Source: Streptomyces collinus
Lineage (GTDB): Bacteria > Actinomycetota > Actinomycetes > Streptomycetales > Streptomycetaceae
DNA: 64,000 nucleotides
Direction: 5' to 3'
NCBI RefSeq assembly: GCF_031348265.1
Contig: NZ_CP133771.1
Span: forward strand, 7,564,001-7,628,000
The translations under genes and the position numbers were made by a program. The notes beneath the pieces are model-generated. The model was not told where the DNA came from. It worked only from the letters and a program-made list of their open reading frames with translations, and ran no database searches. The first letter of the stretch is position 1. The number at the start of each line of letters is the position of its first letter. This document shows, in pieces, positions 41,094 to 48,682 of the stretch.

Positions 41094-42131
41094 GTGACCG
41101 ACACAGCCCCGCGTCCCACCCTGGAGGCCGTGGCCGCCCGGGCCGGCGTCTCGCGGGCCACCGTGTCCCGCGTGGTCAACGGCGGCGACGGGGTGCGGGA
41201 CATCCTGGTGGAGCGGGTCCGCAAGGCCGTGGACGAGCTCGGGTACGTACCCAACCAGGCCGCACGCTCCCTGGTGACCCGACGGCACGACGCGGTCGCG
41301 GTCGTCGTCGCCGAACCGGAGACCCGGGTCTTCGCCGACCCGTTCTTCGCGCTCCAGCTGCGCGGCATCAGCAAGGAACTCACCGCCCACGACAACCAGC
41401 TCGTGCTGCTGCTCACGGAGGGCCGGGACGACCACGCCCGGGTCGCCAGGTACCTCGCCGGCGGACATGTCGACGGCGCCCTCGTCTTCTCCCTGCACCT
41501 CGACGACCCGCTGCCGGAGCTGATCCAGCGGGCCGGTGTCCCGACGGTCTTCGGCGGTCGGCCCGGCTGGAGCGGCGACCGGCGCGAGGTGGTCTACGTC
41601 GACAGCGACAACCGCGGCGGTGCCCGCGACGCCGTCCGCCACCTGGCAGGGCTCGGCCGCACCCGCATCGCGCACATCACCGGCGCCCTCGACCAGACCT
41701 CCGCCGCGGACCGCCTCGACGGCTACCGGGACGTCATGGTGGACGCCGACCCACGGCTGATCGCCGAGGCCGACTTCACCCCGGCCGGGGGCGAGCGGGC
41801 GATGCGCGACCTCCTGGAGCGCTGCCCGGACGTGGACGCGGTGTTCGCCGCCAACGACCTCATGGCCTCCGGGGCGCTGCGCGTCCTGCGCGAGTCGGGC
41901 CGCCGGGTCCCCGGCGACGTGGCCGTGATCGGGTTCGACGACATGCGGCCCGTGGCGGAACAGACCGATCCGCCCCTCACGACGGTCCGTCAGGACATAG
42001 AGGAGATGGGCCGCCTGATGGCCCGCCTGCTGCTGCGTGGCATCGACCCGGGCGCCCCCCGGGAGGGCGTCGGGGCGACGCCCTCCAGCGTGGTGCTGCC
42101 CACGACGCTGGTGCGGAGGGGGTCGGCCTAG
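41094..42131 (+). CDS. LacI-family transcriptional regulator
   Basis: 345 residues. HTH at about 6-55 (TLEAVAARAGVSRATVSRVV with hinge VPNQAARSLV) and a periplasmic-binding-type sensor domain (AVVVAEPETRVFADPFF, GLGRTRIAHITG, VDAVFAANDLMASGAL, IGFDDM). The effector is presumably a sugar or oligosaccharide. GTG start with GAGGAG nine bases upstream. A matching GAGAGCGCTCTC operator sits upstream. Regulation of the sugar dehydrogenase/DUF1080 operon is possible but untested. Confidence 0.92.
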   Translation: MTDTAPRPTLEAVAARAGVSRATVSRVVNGGDGVRDILVERVRKAVDELGYVPNQAARSLVTRRHDAVAVVVAEPETRVFADPFFALQLRGISKELTAHDNQLVLLLTEGRDDHARVARYLAGGHVDGALVFSLHLDDPLPELIQRAGVPTVFGGRPGWSGDRREVVYVDSDNRGGARDAVRHLAGLGRTRIAHITGALDQTSAADRLDGYRDVMVDADPRLIAEADFTPAGGERAMRDLLERCPDVDAVFAANDLMASGALRVLRESGRRVPGDVAVIGFDDMRPVAEQTDPPLTTVRQDIEEMGRLMARLLLRGIDPGAPREGVGATPSSVVLPTTLVRRGSA

Positions 42132-42854
42132 CGCCTGCCGGGGCGGCGACGTTGATGGGGGCGGCAGCGGACTTCCGGTGCGGGGGTTCCGGGCGGTGGC
42201 TGGGGGTCGCGCTGGTGGGTGCTTGGGTCGGTGGCTGGGGGTCCTCGCGTCGGCGGGTGCTCGGCCTGGTGGCTGGGGGTCGCGCTGGTAGGTGCTTGGG
42301 TCGGTGGCTGGGGGTCCTCGCGTCGGCGGGTGCTCGGCCTGGTGGCTGGGGGTCGCGCTGGTGGGTGCTTGGCCCGGTGGCTGGGGGTCCTTGCGCCGGT
42401 GGGCACTCGGCCTGGTGGCTGGGGGTCGCGCTGGTGGGTGCTTGGCCCGGTGGCTGGGGGTCCTTGCGCCGGTGGGCACTCGGCCTGGTGGCTGGGGGTC
42501 GCGCTGGTGGGTGCTTGGCCCGGTGGCTGGGAGCCCCGTGCCGGTGGGTGCTCGGCCCGGCGCTCGTGAGCCCCGCGCCCGCAAAGCCGGGCCGGCGGGC
42601 AGGGCCCGCCGTGGTGCCGGCCGGGCACGGCATCGCCCCGTCCGGCGCCGCGCCCGCAGCCGGCCCGGTCCCGCTCGTGCTGTCGCCGCCCCGCCGCTCG
42701 GTGCCCTGACCCCGCTGCGGTCGCGTGGGCGTGGCCGCCCGGCCGCGCGGTGAAGCGGTGAGCGCGTGCGGGTCGGAAGGGAGGAGAGGCCGGGGCGCGA
42801 CGCGCCGGGGGCCGCAGCGGCAGGCGCCGCTCTCGTGACGGGCCCGGGCCCGCC
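42132..42854. other. 723-bp non-genic interval between convergent genes, half occupied by tandem repeats
   Basis: Long open frames exist on both strands, but they are Arg/Pro/Gly artefacts of the repeat. No start with a ribosome-binding site or recognisable domain supports a gene. From about 42546 to 42854 the DNA is simple GC-rich sequence with short palindromes such as GACGCGCCGGGGGCC; nothing definite is seen there. Confidence 0.7.
42195..42545. repeat. 73-bp tandem repeat array (about 5 units, each of 35 + 38 bp half-units)
   Basis: GGTGGCTGGG starts at 42195, 42230, 42268, 42303, 42341, 42376, 42414, 42449, 42487 and 42522, alternating 35 and 38 bp. The two half-units share GGTGGCTGGGGGTC and then differ (GCGCTGGTGGGTGCTTGG versus CTCGCGTCGGCGGGTG or CTTGCGCCGGTGGGC). 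Two sub-families of the second half are seen, an early GTCGGCGGG type and a later GCCGGTGGG type. The last unit is degenerate. Confidence 0.95.
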
Positions 42855-43640
42855 TCACCCCTGCTGTGGCTCGCTTCGGATCACCGCGAAGCGGGCGCCG
42901 TACGGGTCGGCGAGTTTCGCCAGGCGGCCGACGGACGGGAGGTCCGTGGCGGGGAGGCGGACCGTGCCGCCCAGTTCCCCGGCCCTGGCGACGGTGGCGT
43001 CCGGGTCGGCGACCTCGAAGTACGGCAGCCAGTAGGCCTCCTCCTCGGCCGGGTCGTCGGCCAGCGGGACGACTCCGCCGAACATGGCGTCCTCGCTTTG
43101 CCCGGCGGGACTGAACGTGGTGTACGTGCCGCCGGCGAAGTCGGCGCCGAAGGTCTCCAGACCCAGTACGGAGTGGTAGAAGGCGGCCGCGGCCGGGACG
43201 TCCGCCGTGTACAGCTCGACCCAGCACAGCGAGCCGGGCTCCCGGACCACCTCCAGGCCCTCGTTGCGGCCCGGCTGCCACAGGCCGAAGGTCACTCCTG
43301 CCTGGTCGGCGAGGATCGCCATCCGGCCCAGGTCCTGGACGTCCATCGGCTGCACCGCCACCGAGCCGCGCGCCTGCTCGGCCGCGCGCGCCGTGGCGTC
43401 GGCGTCCGGCGCCTGGAAGTACACCGTCCAGGACGGCGGGCCCTGCTCGGCGGTGGTCTGCATCCCCCCGGCGGCCGTCCTGCCGCCGAGCTGGAACAGG
43501 CCGTACCCTCCGACCTCCGGACCGCCCGGCTGGAACCGCCAGTCGAACAGCCCGCCGTAGAAGGCGGCGGCGCCGTCGATGTCGGGGGTGCCGAGGTCGA
43601 TCCAGTTCGGAGCGCCGCTGATATAACGGGTGGTGAGCAT
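42855..43640 (-). CDS. VOC (glyoxalase/bleomycin-resistance fold) protein, two modules
   Basis: 261 residues with two VOC modules: 9-125 (NWIDLGTPDIDGAAAFYGGL ... GVTFGLWQPG) and 138-258 (SLCWVELYTADVPAAAAFYH ... DPYGARFAVIRSE). Such duplicated proteins form one metal- or ligand-binding site from both halves and are often annotated as hydroxylase/glyoxalase family. No substrate can be assigned. It reads toward the tandem-repeat island. The start ATG (MLTTRYISGAPN) lacks a strong SD. Confidence 0.85.
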   Translation of the reverse strand: MLTTRYISGAPNWIDLGTPDIDGAAAFYGGLFDWRFQPGGPEVGGYGLFQLGGRTAAGGMQTTAEQGPPSWTVYFQAPDADATARAAEQARGSVAVQPMDVQDLGRMAILADQAGVTFGLWQPGRNEGLEVVREPGSLCWVELYTADVPAAAAFYHSVLGLETFGADFAGGTYTTFSPAGQSEDAMFGGVVPLADDPAEEEAYWLPYFEVADPDATVARAGELGGTVRLPATDLPSVGRLAKLADPYGARFAVIRSEPQQG

Positions 43641-43814
43641 CGTCGCCCTCCTCGCACAGGGGCCCGTCGTCCGCACTGCCGAGTCTTTCACCGCCGGGTG
43701 ACATCCGCCGCCGGAACACCGCCGCGGCGGGTTGCGCGGTGCTTCCGCGCGCCGCCGTGCGCCGGCCGGTCCGGCGGGCCACCATCGAGGCGGCCGGGGG
43801 CCCGGGAACGCGGT

Positions 43815-43833
43815 GTTGATCGCGCGTTGATCG
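43815..43833. promoter_or_regulatory. Direct repeat GTTGATCG upstream of the Wbl gene
   Basis: GTTGATCG occurs at 43815-43822 and 43826-43833, an 11-bp period, ending 33 bp before the ATG. One helical turn spacing suits a regulator or a promoter element. Confidence 0.4.
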
Positions 43834-43865
43834 AACGTTTTGCGCCGCCCGCGACGCTTCCGGTC

Positions 43866-44111
43866 ATGCACATCGACACGATCACCTCGCCCGAACTCGA
43901 ATGGCAGCAAGAGGCGTTGTGCGCGCAGACGGGGGCGGACTTCTTCTTCCCCGAACCGGGCAGTTCGGTGCGGGAGGCGAAGCGGATCTGCGGTATGTGC
44001 CCGATCCGTGCGGCCTGCCTCGCGTACGCGCTGGACAACGACGAGCGCTTCGGCGTCTGGGGCGGCCTCTCGGAGAAGGAGCGGCTGGAGCTGCGGCGGG
44101 TGTCGCGGTAG
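43866..44111 (+). CDS. wblH: WhiB-like (Wbl) iron-sulfur transcription factor
   Basis: 81 residues. Four cysteines in the Wbl pattern: C19 (EALCAQ), C43 and C46 (RICGMC), C52 (RAACLAY), which bind a [4Fe-4S] cluster; then the GVWGGLSEKER turn and a basic C-terminus for DNA or sigma-factor contact. Close in layout to WhiB but shorter at the N-terminus. The symbol wblH is suggested only because an S. coelicolor Wbl gene of that name lies in the matching neighbourhood, from memory. A strong terminator follows. Confidence 0.85.
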   Translation: MHIDTITSPELEWQQEALCAQTGADFFFPEPGSSVREAKRICGMCPIRAACLAYALDNDERFGVWGGLSEKERLELRRVSR

Positions 44112-44163
44112 AGGCCACGCGGGGCCGGGACCTCCCGGTCCTCTCACGTCCACTGCCGGTACG

Positions 44164-44202
44164 CACGAGGCCCCGGCCGCTCGTGGCGGCCGGGGCCTCG
44201 TG
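44164..44202. terminator. 17-bp perfect bidirectional terminator
   Basis: CGAGGCCCCGGCCGC (44166-44180) and its complement (44186-44200) with loop TCGTG; two more pairs extend the stem to 44164 and 44202. It stands between the convergent wbl and desaturase genes. Confidence 0.92.
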
Positions 44203-44222
44203 GCAGTGGGTGGCGGGGCGTG

Positions 44223-45200
44223 TCAGGCGCCGGCCCGGGCCGCCATGCGGGCCTTGCGGGCGGCCAGCTTCTCGTCGAACTTCGACGCCTCGGAGTCCAG
44301 GCCGCCCATGAACAGACCGAGTTCCTCCTGCGCCTTGCGGCCCTCGGGGCCCAGCCCGTCGATCTCCATGATCTTCAGGAAGCGCAGCACCGGCTGGAGC
44401 ACGTCGTCGTGGTGGATGCGCATGTTGTAGATCTCGCCGATCGCCATCTGCGCGGCGGCCCGCTCGAAGCCGGGCATGCCGTGGCCGGGCATCCGGAAGT
44501 TCACGATGACGTCGCGCACCGCCATCATCGTCAGGTCGGGCGCCAGCTCGAAGGCCGCCTTCAGCAGGTTCCGGTAGAAGACCATGTGCAGGTTCTCGTC
44601 GGTGGCGATGCGCGCCAGCATGCGGTCGCAGACCGGGTCCCCGGACTGGTGGCCGGTGTTGCGGTGCGAGACGCGGGTCGCGAGTTCCTGGAAGGCTACG
44701 TAGGCGACCGAGTGCAGCATCGAGTGCCGGTTGTCCGACTCGAAGCCCTCGGCCATGTGGGACATCCGGAACTCTTCCAGCTTGTCCGGGTCCACCGCGC
44801 GCGAGGTGAGCAGGTAGTCCCGCATGACGATGCCGTGCCGGCCCTCCTCGGCGGTCCAGCGGTGCACCCAGGTCCCCCAGGCGCCGTCGCGGCCGAACAG
44901 CGAGGCGATCTCGTGGTGGTAGCTGGGCAGGTTGTCCTCGGTGAGAAGGTTGACGACGAGCGCGATGCGGCCGATCTCGGTGACCTTGGACTGCTCCTTG
45001 CCCCAGGCCTCGCCGTCCTCGAAGATGCCGGGGAAGTTGCGTCCGTCGCTCCACGGCACGTACTCGTGCGGCATCCAGTCCTTGGCTACCTTCAGATGCC
45101 GGTTGAGCTCCTTCTCGACCACTTCCTCCAGGGCGTACAGCAGCTGAGCGTCGGTCCAGGCGCCGGCCGGGCTGCCGAGGTGGGGAGTGGTGATCGTCAT
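44223..45200 (-). CDS. Acyl-ACP desaturase (type 2 fatty acid desaturase)
   Basis: 325 residues, ferritin-like diiron family. Iron ligands appear in TEDNLPSYHHEI, AEEGRHGIVMRDYL and ATDENLHMVFYRN, the spaced E and ExxH motifs of the DesA/stearoyl-ACP desaturase group. It introduces a double bond into ACP-bound fatty acids for membrane lipids. Start ATG (MTITTPHLG) with GGAGAG upstream. A three-fold CGTAGG repeat array lies 42-90 bp before the start, so the gene is probably controlled by a dedicated regulator responding to lipid status. Confidence 0.88.
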   Translation of the reverse strand: MTITTPHLGSPAGAWTDAQLLYALEEVVEKELNRHLKVAKDWMPHEYVPWSDGRNFPGIFEDGEAWGKEQSKVTEIGRIALVVNLLTEDNLPSYHHEIASLFGRDGAWGTWVHRWTAEEGRHGIVMRDYLLTSRAVDPDKLEEFRMSHMAEGFESDNRHSMLHSVAYVAFQELATRVSHRNTGHQSGDPVCDRMLARIATDENLHMVFYRNLLKAAFELAPDLTMMAVRDVIVNFRMPGHGMPGFERAAAQMAIGEIYNMRIHHDDVLQPVLRFLKIMEIDGLGPEGRKAQEELGLFMGGLDSEASKFDEKLAARKARMAARAGA

Positions 45201-45241
45201 GGACTCTCCAGGGGACAAACGTATGAGCGGTGTGCAGTGAA

Positions 45242-45290
45242 CCTACGGCATCGTAGGCTACGTTTCCGTAGGTTACGAGGCCGTAGGTTA
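45242..45290. promoter_or_regulatory. Triple CGTAGG operator array upstream of the desaturase
   Basis: CGTAGG occurs at 45252, 45267 and 45282 with an exact 15-bp period. The first is also part of CCTACG-gcat-CGTAGG (45242-45257). The repeated unit CGTAGG(C/T)TACG is itself nearly palindromic. The array overlaps the expected promoter, suggesting cooperative repressor binding. Confidence 0.7.
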
Positions 45291-45391
45291 AGAGTGCTGT
45301 AAAGGCCGCTGATCAGCGGGGTCGCTCGTCCGCGCGTCAACTCCCCGGACCCCGCAGGTCGAGGGACCGAGGGGGGAACGTGCGACTCCGG

Positions 45392-46168
45392 TCAGACGTA
45401 CAGCTCCCGCAGCCGCACCGAGAGGCACGTCACACATCCCTCCAGCTTCTCGAACTCGCTGATGTCCACGACGACCGGTTCGTACCCGAGGTCGGCGAAC
45501 AGCTCGGCTGTCTTCGGCGCGCTCGCCGCCATCAGCAGCTTGTCGCCGCCGAGCAGGACGACGTGGGACCCCGCTTCCTCAGGGACGGGCAGGAAGCGCG
45601 CGAACAGTGAGGGCGTGTCCATCTTGGGGATGTGTCCGATGACCGTACCGTCCGGCAGTGCGGTGACCGCCGACTTCAGGTGCAGCACCTTGCTCACCGG
45701 CGCGGAGACGACCCGCGCGCCGAGCGGCTCGAACGCGGCGCGCAGCTGCTGGACGCCGGCGGCGTTGGTGCGTCCGCCCCGGCCCACGTAGACGGTGTCG
45801 CCGATCTTCAGGACGTCGCCGCCCTCCAGCGTGCCGGGGTCCCAGATCCAGTTCACCGAGCAGCCCAGACCGGCCACGGCCTCCTCGACCCCGGCGGTCT
45901 CCGCACGCCGGGAGTCGGCGCCCGGGCGGGCGATCAGCGCGACGTTCCGGTACATCACGACCGTGTCCTCGACGAACACCGAGTCCGGGCAGTCGTCGGC
46001 CGGGTCCACCTCGATGGTCTCCCAGCCGTGCGTGCGCAGGGCCTCCACGTACGCCTCCCACTGCTCGACGGCGAGGTCGACGTCGACCTTCTCCCGCTCG
46101 ATGTGGGTCACCAGCCCCTCGGCGAGGCGCGGGCTGGGGCGGCGGACGAGGGCCTTCTTGCTGGGCAC
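45392..46168 (-). CDS. NG,NG-dimethylarginine dimethylaminohydrolase (DDAH)
   Basis: 258 residues, amidinotransferase/penteins. Conserved parts: PDSVFVEDTVVMY (Asp/Glu binding the guanidinium), LEGGDVLKIGD, the catalytic His in VLHLKSAVTALP and the C-terminal nucleophile Cys in EGCVTCLSVRL. It hydrolyses methylated arginine to citrulline plus dimethylamine; arginine deiminase is the alternative in this family but is longer. The GTG start (VPSKKALVRRPS) with GGAG upstream gives the family's normal length; longer N-termini are rejected. Confidence 0.88.
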   Translation of the reverse strand: MPSKKALVRRPSPRLAEGLVTHIEREKVDVDLAVEQWEAYVEALRTHGWETIEVDPADDCPDSVFVEDTVVMYRNVALIARPGADSRRAETAGVEEAVAGLGCSVNWIWDPGTLEGGDVLKIGDTVYVGRGGRTNAAGVQQLRAAFEPLGARVVSAPVSKVLHLKSAVTALPDGTVIGHIPKMDTPSLFARFLPVPEEAGSHVVLLGGDKLLMAASAPKTAELFADLGYEPVVVDISEFEKLEGCVTCLSVRLRELYV

Positions 46169-46395
46169 GAGCGTGACTCCGTATCGGATGGACGTGTCTG
46201 GACCGCACCGACGGGGCCTCCGGGATCGACCGGAACCCATCGGGCGTCGGCCGCCATCATGCAGGGCGAACGGGGGAGAGGACAGCCCCGGGGCGGGGCG
46301 GAGAGGCTGGGCGCTGATCAACCGCCCGCCGGGTACCCCGCTCCCGCACCGTCGAACTCGGCCCACCGGCCCGGCCTGCTCCGGCGCCCCCGGCT

Positions 46396-48672
46396 TCACG
46401 GGCGGTGCCGCACCGCCCGCCGCAGATGCTCCCCGGTGAAGGAGCCCTGCGCCTCCAGAAGCTGCCGGGGCGTGCCCTCGAAGACGATCTCGCCGCCGTC
46501 CCGGCCGCCGTCCGGGCCGAGGTCGATCACCCAGTCGGCCCGGGCGATCACGTCGAGGTTGTGCTCGACGACGACGACCGTGTTGCCCGCGTCGACCAGC
46601 CGGTCCAGCAGGGCGACGAGGCCCTCCACATCCGCCATGTGCAGGCCGGTCGTCGGCTCGTCGAGCACGTAGACCGCGCCCGTCCGGTGCAGTCGCGTGG
46701 CCAGCTTGATGCGCTGCCGCTCGCCGCCGGAGAGCGTGGAGAGGGGCTGGCCGAGGGTGAGGTAGGTCAGTCCGACGTCCCGCAGGGCGCGCAGCCGGCG
46801 CCGTACGCCCGTGTCGTCGAAGAACCCGAGTGCCTGCTCGGCCGTCATCGCCAGGACGTCCGCGACGGAATGCCCCCGCACGGTCAGCCGCAGCACCTCC
46901 TCCTTGAAGCGCCGCCCCTCGCAGTCGTGACAGGTCGTCGTCACCGGGTCCATGAAGGCGAGATCGGCGAATACGACGCCCCGCCCCTCGCAGGTGCCGC
47001 AGGCCCCGCCGGAGTTGAAGCTGAACAGGCCCGCCACGGCCCCCGTCTCACGGGCGAAGATCTTCCGGACCGTGTCCATGATCCCCAGGTAGGTCGCCGG
47101 GGTGGAGCGGCCCGAGATGCCGATCGACGACTGGTCGACGACCACGGCCTCCTCGTGTGCCGCGGTGAACTCTCCGGCCAGGGTGCTCTTTCCCGACCCC
47201 GCGACGCCGGTCACGGCCGTGAGCACACCGGCCGGGAACCGTACGGTCACGTCCCGCAGGTTGTGCCGGTCCGCGCCCTTGACCCACAGCTCGCCCGTGG
47301 GCTCCCGCACCTCGTCCTTGACCGCCGTACGGGTGCGCAGGCACCGCCCGGTGAGCGTGCCGGACACGGCCAGTTCCTCCGGCGTCCCCTCGAACACCAC
47401 CGTGCCGCCCCCGGCGCCGGCGCCCGGGCCCATGTCGACGACGTGGTCGGCCAGCGCAATCACGTCCGGGTCGTGCTCGACGACCAGCACCGTGTTCCCC
47501 TTGTCGCGCAGCCGCAGCAGCAGGTCGCCGAGACGGCCCACGTCACGCGGGTGCAGGCCGACGCTCGGCTCGTCGAAGATGTACGTCACGCCGGTCAGGC
47601 TGGAGCCGAGGTGCCGCACCGTCTTCAGCCGCTGTCCCTCCCCGCCGCTGAGCGTGGCCGTCTCCCGGTCGAGGCTGAGGTAGCCCAGGCCGATCGCCTC
47701 GATGCGCTCCAGCGCGGCCACGGCGGCGGAGGCGATCGGCCCGGCCACCGCGTCGTCGATCTCCTTCAGCACGGCGATCAGGTCGGTGACCTGCATACGG
47801 GTGCAGTCGGCGATCGACCGGCCGTTGATCCGGGTCGCCAGGGCCGCCGCGTTCAGACGCGCTCCGCGGCAGTCCGGGCAGGTGCCCTCCACCAGGAACG
47901 CGCTCACCAGGTCCCGGGTCTTCTGGCTCATGGCCGACAGGTCCCGCTTCAGGTACAGCCGCTCGAAGCGGACGGCCAGCCCCTCGTAGTCCGTGGTCCA
48001 GGTGCCGCCCGCGCCGTTGACGGTGACCTGGCTGCCGGGCCGCCCGCGCATCAGGAACTCCCGCTCGGCGGCCGTGAACCGGCCCACCGGCTTGTGCGGG
48101 TCGAGGTCGGCGCTGTTCGTGTACGCCTGCCCCTGCCAGGTCCCGGCGGCGAAGGGCGGGAAGCGGACCGCCCCGTCGGCGAGGGAACGGTCCGGGTCCA
48201 GGATGCGGTCCCAGTCGGGCCGTACCGCCCGGCCGAGACCGTCGCACCCGGGGCACATGCCCGACGGGTCGTTGAAGGAGTACGCCGTCGCCCCTCCGGC
48301 GCTCGGGGTGCCGTACCGGGAGAACAGCACCCGGATCACCGAGTAGACGTCGGTCATGGTGCCGACGGTCGACCGGGAGTGGCCGCCGACCTGCCGCTGG
48401 TCGACGACGATCGCCGGGGTGAGGTCCTCCAGACCGTCCGCGTGGGGCCGCTCGAACTTGGGCAGCCGGTTGCGGACGAACCAGGGGTACGTCTCGTTCA
48501 GCTGGCGCTGCGACTCCACCGCGATCGTGTCGAAGACGACGGACGACTTCCCCGACCCCGAAACGCCGGTGAACACGGTCAGCCGGCCTTTCGGGATGCG
48601 CAGGGTGACGTCCTTGAGGTTGTTCTCGCGTGCTCCGGTCAGGGTGATGGCATCGTGCGCGAAGTCGGTCAT
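46396..48672 (-). CDS. UvrA-like ABC ATPase (DrrC/UvrA2 type)
   Basis: 758 residues against about 940 for UvrA. Two ABC cassettes: Walker A GVSGSGKSS at 36-44 and GVAGSGKST in the second half, with LSGGEGQRLKT and LSGGERQRIKL signatures and zinc-type CPGCDGLG and CGTCEGRG knuckles. The UvrB-interaction insert is reduced, as in UvrA2/DrrC proteins linked to resistance to DNA-binding drugs. It follows the ABC-F gene by 10 bp on the same strand, forming a likely two-gene resistance operon. Main nucleotide-excision UvrA is expected elsewhere. Confidence 0.9.
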   Translation of the reverse strand: MTDFAHDAITLTGARENNLKDVTLRIPKGRLTVFTGVSGSGKSSVVFDTIAVESQRQLNETYPWFVRNRLPKFERPHADGLEDLTPAIVVDQRQVGGHSRSTVGTMTDVYSVIRVLFSRYGTPSAGGATAYSFNDPSGMCPGCDGLGRAVRPDWDRILDPDRSLADGAVRFPPFAAGTWQGQAYTNSADLDPHKPVGRFTAAEREFLMRGRPGSQVTVNGAGGTWTTDYEGLAVRFERLYLKRDLSAMSQKTRDLVSAFLVEGTCPDCRGARLNAAALATRINGRSIADCTRMQVTDLIAVLKEIDDAVAGPIASAAVAALERIEAIGLGYLSLDRETATLSGGEGQRLKTVRHLGSSLTGVTYIFDEPSVGLHPRDVGRLGDLLLRLRDKGNTVLVVEHDPDVIALADHVVDMGPGAGAGGGTVVFEGTPEELAVSGTLTGRCLRTRTAVKDEVREPTGELWVKGADRHNLRDVTVRFPAGVLTAVTGVAGSGKSTLAGEFTAAHEEAVVVDQSSIGISGRSTPATYLGIMDTVRKIFARETGAVAGLFSFNSGGACGTCEGRGVVFADLAFMDPVTTTCHDCEGRRFKEEVLRLTVRGHSVADVLAMTAEQALGFFDDTGVRRRLRALRDVGLTYLTLGQPLSTLSGGERQRIKLATRLHRTGAVYVLDEPTTGLHMADVEGLVALLDRLVDAGNTVVVVEHNLDVIARADWVIDLGPDGGRDGGEIVFEGTPRQLLEAQGSFTGEHLRRAVRHRP

Positions 48673-48682
48673 GCCACCGACG

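Noticed and set aside
42195..42545. CRISPR array
   Set aside because: Units follow directly on one another without unique spacers, and no cas genes are near.
42128..42628. Minus-strand Pro/His/Arg-rich open frame over the 73-bp repeat array
   Set aside because: Several frames on both strands are open because the repeat lacks stops; 73 is not a multiple of three, so a protein repeat would not stay in one frame.
46169..46395. Extra gene or extended N-terminus of the dimethylargininase
   Set aside because: Codons are Arg/Pro/Gly-rich without family match; the family begins at VPSKKALVRRPS.
46396..48672. Housekeeping uvrA
   Set aside because: About 180 residues shorter, with a reduced UvrB-binding region, and linked to an ABC-F gene; fits UvrA2/DrrC better.
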